A stretch of DNA of 64,000 nucleotides from Hydrangea macrophylla. Lineage: Eukaryota; Streptophyta; Magnoliopsida; Cornales; Hydrangeaceae. The notes under the pieces were generated by a model. The model was given only the letters and a program-made list of their open reading frames with translations. It was not told the origin of the DNA and searched no databases. The stretch covers positions 77,286,669 to 77,350,668 of the forward strand of contig CM066988.1 of the NCBI GenBank assembly GCA_033977485.1, read 5' to 3'. Position numbers and translations under genes: made by a program. Positions 54,186 to 64,000 of this stretch are shown here, one piece after another; positions within the stretch are counted from its first letter, which is position 1, and each line of letters begins with the position of its first letter.

Positions 54186-57023
54186 TGTAATAACCTGCAT
54201 TTTCCTGCATGATCATAATTAAAATTTATTTTCATTATCATTTGCATTATCATATTTAAAATTTAATATATATATATTGTCTGTTTATATGTTAATTTCA
54301 ATTCTTATGTATTTTTTTGACTAATTTCATAATTGAAATTACTTTTGGGGTCAAAATGCAATTTTCATAAAAACTTGCTATACCTGTTTCAAAATTGTAT
54401 TTCAAAACGGTGGAATTATTTCTTTTAAACTCAAACTGTATTTTTATAAAATCAGAAAACTATTTCTAACGTTAAAATGAATTCTCTGTATTTTTGTGAT
54501 AAACACCGTGTCACGAAAATACCAGTGTAGGTTTAAAACTGTCCGCGCAGTGTTAAACTTCCACAGAATTTTGGAAGTAAATGATTGAACAAATTTATTT
54601 ATACCCAAATTATTATGCTGATGCTTTTCCCTTAGGTCTTGTTTGGCAAATGTTGTAGTATGTGTGTTGTCCTTATGCCATAAGCTAGATTACCCAAACA
54701 CACTTTGACCCACCTCATCTCCACCTACCTCTTACTTTCAGCAGTGGAGAATAAAGGGCAGTGTATACACATCATATCTGCACATTCATTGTATTTAATG
54801 GAAGTTAATGGAGATTGAGTGGGAGGTTAGGCCAATGTTTTCTTAGTGGGATTTTGATTATTTATACACCCAACCACACTACACATTCTGCACTTCCATC
54901 ACAGCATAATTCAGTATACACAGAGAGTTTAGAGAGTGCAGAGAAGTTCTTCAATTTTGTAGAGAGAGAGAAGAGCTCAATCCTCCATAGCCAAAGCTTG
55001 GAATTTTGGGAATTTCGTAATTATATTTCTTTCTCAACAATTTCTTCAATCTATATCACAGTGAGTATTCTAAACTCACTTGGAATGTAATTTCATATTT
55101 ATTTGCTGTTAGTTGAGTCTAATTTGCAGAACACCATTGTTAGTTTTCGTATGAAAGCTTGAAGCTCAAAAATGGTAATTTTTCAAACTTAACCAAAATC
55201 AATTCTGTGAATTGGGAATGAAAGATCTTAGTCCCAATAAGCTGTGGTTCGAATACTACGGCTTAATTCATCCGTATCGCGACGTACCGTTGATTTAAAG
55301 TTTTGTCACCTCTCGGTTTTACGTGAAATCCGAGAGCTACGATTGAAATTAGTTAAAACCGATCACGTATTCTTAATCCTTGCGGAAAAATGAAGAAATC
55401 CATATATTACATGTCTTGGTTGAAGCAGAATTCAGAAATGGGTCAATTTGGACCCTTAAATTGAAAACAGGGGATAATCAGTGAAGAAGACGAAGCTACT
55501 GCACAGAGAATTAACGGCGTTTGTCCTGAAGCGCCGGGAAATTAACGGCGTTTGTCCTAAAGCGCCGGGAAATTAACGGCGTTTGTCCTGAAGCGCCGGG
55601 AATTAATGGCATTTAATCAAAAGCGCCGGGAATGATTCTGGCAGTTTCTAATTCTTGCTTGTTTCGTGTTTTAGGGGCTGTTTGGGTAGTATTTACGAAC
55701 TGTTAAAGCCCTGGTTGGGAAATTTATTAAAACAGAATCTTAATTGGTTGTGATGGGACGAGTAGAATGATGTATTAAGACTTATAAAACCCCGTACGTA
55801 CGTTGTGCCTTTAATTCAGTATTTTGCTTTATGTTTAAGTTCATGACATACATGTAGAGTCAGTGGTACATGCATATGGTTGTCAGTATGTGTGGAAAAG
55901 AGTAATGGTAGTGTGGAAAAGAGTAATGATAGTGTGGAAAGAGTATGAGTTTGAGTTGTGATTGTGATTGTGGTTGTGGTTGTGATTGTGGTTGTGGTTG
56001 TGGTTGTGGTTGTGGTTGTGGTTGTGATTGTGGTTGTAGTTGAAAAAGAGGATGAGGGTGTCTTTGAAATGCGAAGGTGGCAAAAATGGACACTCCCTGA
56101 CGCCCATGGAAGCGTTAAAGTGTGTGAAGCCGAACTTGGACACTCACTGGCACCCATGGAAGTGCTAAAGTGTGGCCTATGGACACTCCCTGATAACTCG
56201 AGTCTGGATACCTGTGTGGGGGTTGCCCCGGTATTTGCATGGCGGTTAGGGTCTTCAAAGTGTGAGGCATTGGACACTCCCTGGTACCCCGGACCAAAGT
56301 GTGAGGCAAACTGGACACTCCCTGGCGCCCCGTTGCTAAAGTGTGGCTATCTTAGTATTTCAAAGATACCAGGAGTAGGATAGAGGGTTGTTGGGTTTTG
56401 TCGAGAGAAAAGAGTCGGTTAGATGAGATGGTGCATTGTTCTCATACACGGTCACATATGTGTGAATTTATCTTTTAATTAATGTTGTGGTTGTTTTTCT
56501 AACAAGCTCTTTATCATAAATATAAACTTGTGGTATTTAAATGGAAATGGGAAAAAGGTAAATGAGTATGTTTTTACATTCAAAGCATTCTTTTTAATAC
56601 TCACCAGCTTCTTGAAGCTGACGGCGTTGATGCGTCCTGGACATTCGTGTCTAGGCTTTGCAGGTTATAATCAAGAAGAACCTTATGATTATGCTAGTTG
56701 AGATCTGTTGCTGAGAAGAGATGTTACTTTCATATGTTTTATGTTTATGTGTTTTAAGTTATGATTTGGTTTTTGTAATAAGGATATTTGTAATGGACTG
56801 TAAGTTATTGTTTTATTTCAAGGCGGTCTGTGCCTTAGTAAACCCCGTACTATAGGATGTAATAAGTTAGAAAATTTTATAAGCCCAGGTTGCCCTACTC
56901 TGATTTATGGTTTTATGTTGTTCGACGTTTTGGGACGGAATCGATCCTTCAAACTGTCGCGACCTACGGGTCCATAAAGGAAATTAAACGCTTTCCATAT
57001 TTATGCTACGTCGGGGCGTGACA
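54186..57023 (+). repeat. Chromovirus 3' LTR (2838 bp)
   Basis: Nearly identical to 46225-49087. Differences noted: C/T near 54659, G for T and T for C near 55757-55769, G for A near 55879, T for C near 56930, one fewer 31-bp unit and one more hexamer. Confidence 0.96.
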
Positions 57024-57028
57024 CAGTA

Positions 57029-57950
57029 TGGTTACAGGATGGTATAAGTTGGTACGGGTGACACTTTGTGTGTGGACGGGCATTGATCGACCTTGTGCCC
57101 TAAAGTATGTGGAATGCGGTCATTGACCCAAAGATTGACTGCATAAGTTGTGGCATAGAATGGTGAACATTGATTGACATGGTGTCCTAAAGTATGTGGA
57201 CTGCAATGAATGATATATCCATGGTGTGGTTGTAGGTAATGTGTATTGATTGACATAGTGTCCTAAAGTATATGGACTGCAATCAATAGTACATCCGTAG
57301 TATGACATGGAATGATATACTCTGATCAACATAGTGTCCTAAAGTATGTGGATTGTGGTCAAGGGTGTATCCAGATAATAGTATTGTCAAGTCGTTCATT
57401 CAACTCTTAGAGCATGTTGGTCTTTGTATAATAAGATGGTTAATGGTAGATTAATGAAGAGTTGAATAAGAGAACATACTATTAAAGATACTATTAGATT
57501 TAGGACTGACTCTTATATCGTTTCAATAATCTTGTAATAACTTTCTAATTGTGATACCTCGTTAGTATTTTTACTCACTCGGCATCCATAAAGCTGATGA
57601 CGTTTTATTCCGCTGGATATTCCCACGTCCTGCCTATCCTGCATATGTCAATGTAGGGGAAGGACACATAGTGGGAGACTTTTACATGGAGGATGGCTAT
57701 CCTAAGGATGAGTACACCAGAGAGGACTGCTATGTGGATAGCTACAATCATGCTGACTAAAGACTAGGATTAAACCGTAGTCCTTATGTTTTATGGTTGG
57801 GATATTATGTATTTTGTACTCAGCATATGTTACTTAAGGCCTTAGTTCTTTTATGTTTCCACAGACTCTGATGTAATAAGTTTAGTAACCTTGTGTTATG
57901 TATATAATGATGACCTTAGACTATATATTATTGCCTCCTTATGTATTCTG
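57029..57950 (+). repeat. Old gypsy LTR-B, second part
   Basis: It continues LTR-B after CAGTA (GGTATAAGTTGGTACGGGTG matches 43620-43640). It carries the GTCCTAAAGTATGTGGACT array. Homology with LTR-A ends near 57950 (CTCCTTATGTATTCTG), about 95 bp before the expected LTR end, so the relic is truncated here. Confidence 0.85.
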
Positions 57951-58185
57951 TGTGAGAAAGATCGATATCTTTGAACAGGTTTCCTCACTTTCTATTCTCT
58001 TAAAAAAAATGTGTTTGTGAGATTTTTATTTTTGTGGGGCATTGTTATATATTCTGTTAATTTATATAGGCACCAAACATACCTTGGAGTAGTTTAAAAA
58101 ATCTCAAACTTTACTATTCTGGATGTATTTAACACTAGTGTGTAGACACACACTCACACACACATACACACATGTATATATATAT
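57951..58185. other. Spacer
   Basis: AT-rich, with (CA)n and (TA)n runs at 58140-58185. No gene seen. Confidence 0.4.
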
Positions 58186-58380
58186 AAGGGGGTTGTTAAC
58201 TTATAACATGATGGTTGTAGGTTAGCAACATACAATAGTCTCTTTAGCGACGAAAAATAGGTTTATAGTGACGAAATTTTTGTCGCTAAAGGTTTCAACT
58301 TTTAGCGACGAAAAATTTCGTCGCTAAAAGTTAATTTGTCGTCACTAAAAGGCTCCTTTGCTGTAGGTTAACAAATCCTT
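58186..58380. mobile_element. MITE-like element with TTTAGCGACGAAA repeats
   Basis: The ends AAGGGGGTTGTTAAC and GTTAACAAATCCTT are imperfect inverted repeats in a TA-rich target (TATATA on the left, ATATAT on the right). Inside are a perfect 17-bp inverted repeat with a two-base spacer (58297-58332, arm AACTTTTAGCGACGAAA) and three further GACGAAA/TTTCGTC-like half copies. TTTAGCGACGAAA blocks are common in plant DNA-transposon ends. No coding capacity. Confidence 0.55.
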
Positions 58381-60077
58381 ATATATGTATATATTCATGG
58401 TATCAATGTGTGTGTATATATGTATTTATACACTCAACTATTGTGTGTGTTAGAGATCGAGATGGAGCGTTACTTAGACTTACTGGCTCATCTTTACCCT
58501 CTTTGTTCGAAAAATGACTTACCGGCATTTAAGTTGTAAGTTACATTTCATTGGAATAGTGTAAAATGTTTGGTACCTTGCTTAACAATGCAACCAAACA
58601 CCGAAAAACCGAAAAATATAAAAAAAATTTCCTAAAAATGTTTTACATCAAAACAAACAGAGTATGTATAGTATTAGTTTCTTGTTCATTCGACAATTTA
58701 TAAGTATTGCCACTTGTCAACTTCTAAAGTACATGATTCAATTTTAGAGCGTTCACTGGGGTATAACCCTAATATAGCACGGGCGATTTTTAATTTGAGC
58801 GAAATGATTTGTTGTAAAAAAAAAAAAATAAATAAATAAAAGGTAAATAACATGGAATACTACTCAGCCAAAGGTTTTATTTACTAAGAGTCCGATTTTT
58901 AATTGGAGCTTTATACAAAAGATTTTTTAAGCTTTAAATAGGAATTAAAATTTGCAAAAAACTGTAAGAAAGCTAGTCCAAAAGCAAACAATTGTGTAAA
59001 TAAGCACTCATAAGTGATTGAGAAAAAAAGCCTTAATTACTTTTTTTTTATTGTATTATAATCACATTCTCTCCTTGGTAACACTTTATGAGTATTTTTC
59101 AAAAAGCTTTTTGTAAAAGCCTATCAATTAACATTTATAAATAAAAGACTTAAAAATAATAAATAGACATACCAAAATAATAAAATTCCTTTCCCTCTGT
59201 CTTAGGCGGATGTCTTCACTGCAATTTATTAAAACCGATTGTTATTTTTCAGATGAAAAAATACGAATTTTTTCAAGGATATATTGTCAACCATGTGGTT
59301 CATAAAAATACAGGAAAGGCAATGTAACTTTTGCAGAAAATTTAAAATGTTCACATGCGGACTCTGTTCAAATTTTCCTTTTGAGAAAAATGCAATAGAA
59401 ATTTTTTTTTTTATTAGAGTAGAATAAAGGACAAATTCCGGCTACATACATGGCCGGCCCAAAGGGGGGCCAAAGGGGCAACTGCTCTAAAGAGGAAACT
59501 GCTCCGGGCCATCAAAGTTCACAAAATTTTGAGAGTCCCTGTGAAATTTTTATAATTAGATTTTTACCTTGAGATTTTTAGTATTTTACATTTAGACATC
59601 ACCAATGCCCAATTTAGTGTCATCAATTACATATATATTGATATACATGTATATAAAACTCAAAAGCAAAGGCCCTACAATTTTGAAAATTACACTTTTG
59701 GTGTAAAATTTTATTGAGTTTTAGAAATAGGCCCCTCTAGAATTTTGAAAAATACCATACAATATTTAAGTTTCACAAATAGACTCATAGACCCCAAGAA
59801 AATGACCAATTATGTATAAAGCAAATCCTAAAAAAATTGCCAATTATGTATAAGTAGACCCCAAAAAAAATCGTCTCTGAGGCGCTGCCCCCGAACCCCC
59901 GTATATATAAGGGTCTCCCTTTTAATAGTTCGTCCCGAACATCTAAATACTCGAGATCGGCGCTGACCACGTACACCAACCTCACAAGTCAATGAGTCGA
60001 GTAAGTTTTATTGTCCGAACCCGCACCAAAGTGAAAACTATCCGGCCATTTGGAAGTCGTGCCTTTCAAACTATATA
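58381..60077. other. AT-rich intergenic DNA, no gene seen
   Basis: Low-complexity A/T tracts. 59440-59530 has a GC-richer ATGGCCGGCCC and AAAGGGGGGCC stretch. Two near copies of CCAATTATGTATAA lie at about 59806 and 59838. I cannot assign a family. Confidence 0.4.
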
Positions 60078-60281
60078 CAATAATGCTAGGGACACTCCAC
60101 AAAGCACACCCCAAAGCACATCATGCTTTAAATGCATGTACCTTGTGCTGTGGAACTTTTTTACACAGGGCCCACATTTTTTTGGGAACCGCTAGGGAAG
60201 CCCAAGGTACATGCACACAAAGCATGAGGTGTGCTTTGGGGTGTGCTTTGTGGTGTGTCTCTAGCACCACTCAACTATATA
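60070..60281. mobile_element. MITE with long inverted repeats and 8-bp ACTATATA duplication
   Basis: The body 60078-60273 (196 bp) lies between ACTATATA at 60070-60077 and 60274-60281. The arms GCTAGGGACACTCCACAAAG (from 60085) and, reversed, GCTAGAGACACACCACAAAG (to 60265) continue through CACACCCCAAAGCACA for about 45 bp. An 8-bp duplication suggests the hAT superfamily. No coding capacity. Confidence 0.75.
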
Positions 60282-60539
60282 TAGTTACACTATTGTTGCC
60301 TCCAATTAAAGTCATGATTATAAAGTCAAAGTAGCCATAATAATTGATGATGAATCATTTCGAGTGGGCGTAATATTCCATTAATGGCCACACTGAAGTA
60401 AGTCAACACAGCACTGTTTAGTATGATCTGCATTAGAAAAATAACTCACTTCCAACTGATATTGTGGTTGGGTAAGATTGCATCAACAGTTTCATAAAAC
60501 TTTGATCTTTTTAGTGTCGTATTTGACTTCTACTTTGCC
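60282..60539. other. Spacer
   Basis: No gene or repeat recognised. Confidence 0.35.
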
Positions 60540-61086
60540 TTCTTTTCGGTGATATCAGACCAACTTTTGGGTGATATCTGACCAATTGATGGGAAGTTAT
60601 ACCATGTTAATCGATTGGATAAAAGTCCAATTAATTGGGTTTAGATCTATAGTAATTGATTGAGAAATGAACCAATTGATTGTGACTTTGTCTTCTCCAA
60701 TAAGAATTTTAGTCCAGAATTAAATGTACGAGGGATGTATTAGTTACCTCTTTTTTTCTTTAAAACGTGTAAAACATCATAGATAGGGACCAAGTGAGAT
60801 TAGAACTCACCTAGTTGAAGGTGTATGTGTGTGTGAGTTATGGAGTCCAAATTTCTCTCTCCTCTTTCTCTTCTCTGTATTTCCTTCCCCTCTCTGTTTC
60901 CTCTTCTTTCTTCTGCCTTCTTTTTCTTCTCCTCATTCTCTGTCTCTGCCCAGACAGTGTGTGTGTGTGTATATGTACATATGTATATAGGTGTATATAT
61001 ATGTTTGTGAGCGTGTATATATATATTTATATCACTTCTCACTCTCCCAAACTGCCAACAAGGTCCAAATGGACGAAATGAGTCCA
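60540..61086 (-). repeat. Minus-strand fragment of an old gypsy LTR (R-U5 side)
   Basis: Read on the minus strand it gives a TATA-rich start (about 61030), a purine-rich leader, the stem-loop GTGAGTTCTAATCTCAC (about 60800-60816), then CCAATCGATTAA, CCAATTAATTGG and CCAATTGATTGT-type palindromes (60573-60686). It has the same order as LTR-A and LTR-B. U3 is missing because the TR-GAG element begins at 61091. Confidence 0.6.
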
Positions 61087-61090
61087 TATA

Positions 61091-61720
61091 TGATATACCC
61101 AAAATTGGCTCTACTCTAGGACCGGGCGGCTCTCATCGATCGACCCTGAGCAGTTCTATACAGTGACTATACCGCTTGGGAACCACTCGGCTCGCCCAGA
61201 GGCGCATCCCAAATTGCTCGAACTCCAACAGTTTCCTAAGCCAGTTAGGAAATCTTCCAGATACGCATAAACAGTTTCCTAATCAGAATAGGAAACCATC
61301 CGAATATGCAGCTACCATTAAGGTTGTCAATAGTTTCCTAAATAGACTAGAATTCCTTGTATGAGTAGGTCTCTTGTATCTTTAAAAGAGACCACTCGCC
61401 CCCAATAGAGAGGATCCCAATAAAAATCTCACCAAAAGAAATGCATTACACTGTCTAGCCTCTCCTAAGAAATCCTAAACGCCACCCTACACGGCCGACC
61501 CTTGGTAGTTCCAATCACCATTGTTGGATCACCAAGGTCCCTGTAGTAGTTTTTTTTTTTCCTATAATGGAAGTGCTCAAACACACACGTGGACGTAGGC
61601 TTCTTGGTTAACAAGGTCGAACCACATACAAACATGCTGCTTATATCTCTCTTATTCTCTTCTATGTTTGGAGTATGTTCTTAAACCCTAATCTGATCAA
61701 TACCAAAAACTGCATCATCA
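61091..61720 (+). repeat. TR-GAG 5' LTR
   Basis: Its first 113 bases match 63888-64000 with about ten differences (GGACCGGGCGGCTCTC versus GGACCGGGCAGCTCTC). It is preceded by ATATA, the likely target-site copy. Confidence 0.9.
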
Positions 61721-61722
61721 GC

Positions 61723-61741
61723 TTGGCGTCGTCTGTGGGAA
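61723..61741 (+). other. TR-GAG primer-binding site
   Basis: TTGGCGTCGTCTGTGGGAA lies two bases after the LTR. It is the GGCGYCGTCTGTGGGAA text typical of the start of the internal region in one group of plant gypsy elements. Confidence 0.75.
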
Positions 61742-61783
61742 TCGACATATTTCTCAAAAAAAAAATTCTCTTAGCTAACAGCA

Positions 61784-63324
61784 ATGCCTCCGAAGAAGGG
61801 TAAGAGGGCTGCTTAATAGGCCAACCGGTACGTTTCGCCGGCCACGGCACCGGCTGCGATAGTCCTGACACCGGAGTAGATGCTGGCAACTCTCATACAA
61901 CTTTTGGAGGGCCATCATCAGACCCAACAACAGATCGCAGCTCTGCTGGCCCTACAAAATAATCCTCTAAGAGCTTGGGTACCGCCTGGGAACGCTGAGT
62001 GTGGTCGGGAACTGATACGGGCCCAATAACTTGCCCGAGGAAACCCAACCCATAGCGAGGATGCCAGAAATAATATCAACGACAGACGTATTGCCAAAAA
62101 GGAGAGGCAAGAACGCATGACCCGGGAATCAGCCCATAATCACTTGGCCGGGAGCCGAGATGATCTTAGGTACACGATCAACCGAAGTCATAGCCGAGCC
62201 TTATCCCAGAGGACAACACGCTTGGACGAGGAAGCCTCTTCTGCTGACCCGACCTACCATGTGGGTACCGATCAGGAAGATGTGGAAAATTGCCTCAAAA
62301 ATTTGGAAAGACAAGTCAACGGGATGGCCAAGAAGCAAGGCCGAAGTTCTGCTCGACCGTGTTAACACCGAGACTGAGTCGCCATTCTCCAACCTGATCA
62401 TAAGGTTTGCTATTCCTCGCAAATTCAAACAGCCTTATCTAGATTCTTACGATGGCTCGAGAAGCCCGACCGGCCACGTCCGGACCTACAAGGACTAGAT
62501 AGCCCTCACCACCAGTGCCGACGAACTGCATTGCCTAGCCTTCCCCAGCACTTTGAAAGTCCCAGCTGTGCAATGGTTCTACTCCCAGAAGCCCCGGTCA
62601 GTTAGTAGTTTTAAGCAACTTAGCAAGCACTTCATCAGCCAGTTCATCCATATACATAAACAGCCGAAGCCTGACATACCATTGCTGACCGTCAAGCAAA
62701 GGAAGAACGAGTCCCTTAAGTAATTCACCGATCGGTTCAACCAAGAGAAGCTCGGGATCTTTGATCTCAATGAAGATGTCGCTATTACCTACTTCTGCTC
62801 AGGGGTTCAGCATACCAAGTGCACTGTGTCGTTTCACAAAGACCGACCAGCAACCTTAGTTAGACTCACAGAAAGGGTCAAAAAATATGTAGACACTGAG
62901 GAGTTTCTAAAGACCAAAGACCCCGGGCACGTAGGCGACGAGCATTTAAGAAGTAAGCGAAAGCGAGATCAGCCCGAGGAGAACAATGAGAGAGAGCCCA
63001 ATAGTTCAGGCAATTCATTCAATATCCAATGGTCTGGGTCTGGCAGCCCTGACCCGATCTCCAGTTCATAACAGTCAGGTCTGGCAATCCCGACCCGACC
63101 TTTTGTCTCTAACAGTCCAGACGAGCCCAACTACAGTGGTACTTTTGCCCGACCATAGCATGAGGCTCCACGGACTATATCAAAGAGCACCTACAAAGAC
63201 CTCGGGATCACACCCAAGGCATCAAAGACCTCAGGGTTGCACCCGAGGCACCAAAAGACCCTGAAACTACCAACGTTCTAGGTCGGCTGCCTACAGTGAT
63301 TGCTCCCGCAGCACAACCTCAGCA
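61784..63324 (+). pseudogene. TR-GAG gag (broken)
   Basis: The ATG at 61784 gives MPPKKGKRAA and then stops. The N-terminal part reads on to about 62365 with several stops and a charged region (RIAKKERQERM). A frameshift near 62340 moves the conserved Gag domain to another frame: FAIPRKFKQPYLDSYDGSRS, LHCLAFPSTLKVPAVQWFYS, FKQLSKHFISQF, YFCSGVQHTKC and LVRLTERVKKYVDTEEFL (62385-62910). A low-complexity SGSGSPDP tail follows. No CCHC knuckle seen. Stops are mainly TAG/TAA where Gln is plausible. It would supply capsid in trans only if repaired, so this copy is inert. Confidence 0.85.
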
Positions 63325-63520
63325 AAAGCTTGGGGGATAAAAGGGAATAAAGACTACAGGAAGTCACACTGAGCATTTATAGGCCTCGAAATTAACTAAG
63401 TAAAATCTTTAGACAACCCGAACGCCTACAATACTCAGAGGTACTAATTCCACTTAGGCCCAAATGGGCGATAGAGGTGACTAAGACCTCTTAGGTTGGC
63501 CCACGATAGAGGAGTAAAAA

Positions 63521-63754
63521 ATGACCAGAAAGAAACACACTTTAGGTCGGCTCTATTAACATGGTCGCCTCTTCTCCCAATAGTCTTGACGAAGGCTTAC
63601 TAGGCAGAGAGTGACCATCCTGGGAGCTAATATAAAAATGACCCTAAAGTAACCCGCTTTAGGTCGGCTTATCCAACATAGTCAAACTCTTCTCCCAACA
63701 ACCTTGACGAAGGTTTACTGGGCAGAAGATAACCATCCTGGAAGCTAACTTAAA
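63521..63754. repeat. 117-bp tandem duplication in TR-GAG 3' region
   Basis: TTTAGGTCGGCT at 63541 and 63658. Each unit continues through CTTCTCCCAAYARYCTTGACG and ACCATCCTGGRAGCTAA. The copies differ at about 15% of sites. Confidence 0.88.
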
Positions 63755-63887
63755 CAAAAGACTCCGAATCAGGCAAGTCTCAACCCTTAGCCAATTCCCG
63801 AGCATTCAGACAATGGAAGTAACATCAAACAGATTTCCAAACTTGACTCGATATAGCATCAAACCAACCTTGGCAATGGGAGGCAAC

Positions 63888-64000
63888 TGATACACCCAAA
63901 ATTGGCTCTACTCTAGGACCGGGCAGCTCTCACGGATCGACCCCGAGCGGTTCTACACAGTGACAATACTGCTCGAGAACCACTCGGCTTGCCCAGAGGT
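63888..64000 (+). repeat. TR-GAG 3' LTR (partial)
   Basis: It starts TGATACACCC after purine tract ATGGGAGGCAAC. It is cut by the window end. Confidence 0.9.

Larger units (their letters stand above)
46220..57028 (+). mobile_element. Young, nearly intact Ty3/gypsy chromovirus, TSD CAGTA
   Basis: The body 46225-57023 (10.8 kb) is flanked by CAGTA at 46220-46224 and 57024-57028. LTRs of 2863 and 2838 bp begin TGTAATAACC and end GCGTGACA. I count about five substitutions between them; the 25-bp length difference is exactly one 31-bp repeat unit less and one 6-bp unit more. RT-RNase H-integrase order defines Ty3/gypsy, and the C-terminal chromo-like domain points to a chromovirus of Tekay type. 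Gag-pol is one frame broken by only two TGA codons. This is the latest insertion visible in the window. Confidence 0.97.
61091..64000 (+). mobile_element. TR-GAG-type non-autonomous LTR element (right end outside window)
   Basis: 5' LTR 61091-61720 (630 bp, TGATATACCC to TGCATCATCA), primer-like site at 61723, gag-only coding region, purine tract, and the start of the 3' LTR at 63888. The internal region is about 2.2 kb, too short for pol, and no RT or integrase motif is present. Such elements depend on proteins from a full gypsy partner. Confidence 0.88.

Noticed and set aside
52263..54216. Minus-strand and alternate-frame open frames across the chromovirus pol
   Set aside because: Shadows of the 1055-codon pol frame, which has all expected catalytic motifs.

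Overview
This window is repeat-dense nuclear DNA of a flowering plant, probably a woody dicot, although nothing in it fixes the species. The signs are Ty1/copia and Ty3/gypsy (chromovirus) LTR retrotransposons, a Rep-helicase Helitron with an RPA-like gene, MITEs, and a decayed nuclear copy of plastid 23S rRNA. I see no host protein-coding gene, tRNA gene, functional rRNA gene or CRISPR array. Nearly everything is mobile DNA, and much of it is nested.

Layout from left to right. (1) 1-8018: Copia-1 on the minus strand, broken by stops and frameshifts; its far LTR is cut by the window edge. (2) 8019-10430: plastid 23S rRNA pseudogene with an internal deletion. (3) 10775-10918: a MITE-like inverted repeat. 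(4) 10987-19510: Copia-2 on the plus strand, with a CTAGG target-site duplication (TSD). Its 3' LTR has lost the promoter segment and its RNase H has lost a catalytic segment. (5) about 19548-33619: a large decayed Helitron on the minus strand (N-terminal domain, HUH Rep, PIF1-type helicase, RPA-like gene), broken by a 1.64-kb solo LTR (25234-26869) and a further unidentified insert. (6) 34112-57950: an old gypsy relic arranged as pol end, LTR-A, primer site, tiny internal remnant, pol end, LTR-B. LTR-A is split by an 8.06-kb LTR element without pol (NA-1, 35184-43239, TSD ATTGC). LTR-B is split by a very young, almost intact chromovirus (46225-57023, TSD CAGTA). (7) 57951-61090: AT-rich sequence with two MITEs and a minus-strand gypsy LTR fragment. 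(8) 61091-64000: a gag-only LTR element (TR-GAG type) that runs off the window.

The most unusual signals are two. First, clusters of 12-14-bp perfect or near-perfect palindromes centred on a CpG (TTCGATCGATCGAA, CTCGATCGATCGAG, TCAAGCGCTTGA, CCAATCGATTGG) lie just upstream of the TATA box in four LTR types from both copia and non-copia elements, and again inside NA-1. Second, NA-1 itself carries two coding units with plausible introns, at least one with its own palindrome cluster upstream, and no recognisable reverse transcriptase or integrase. Positions and family calls were made by eye; divergence figures are hand counts.
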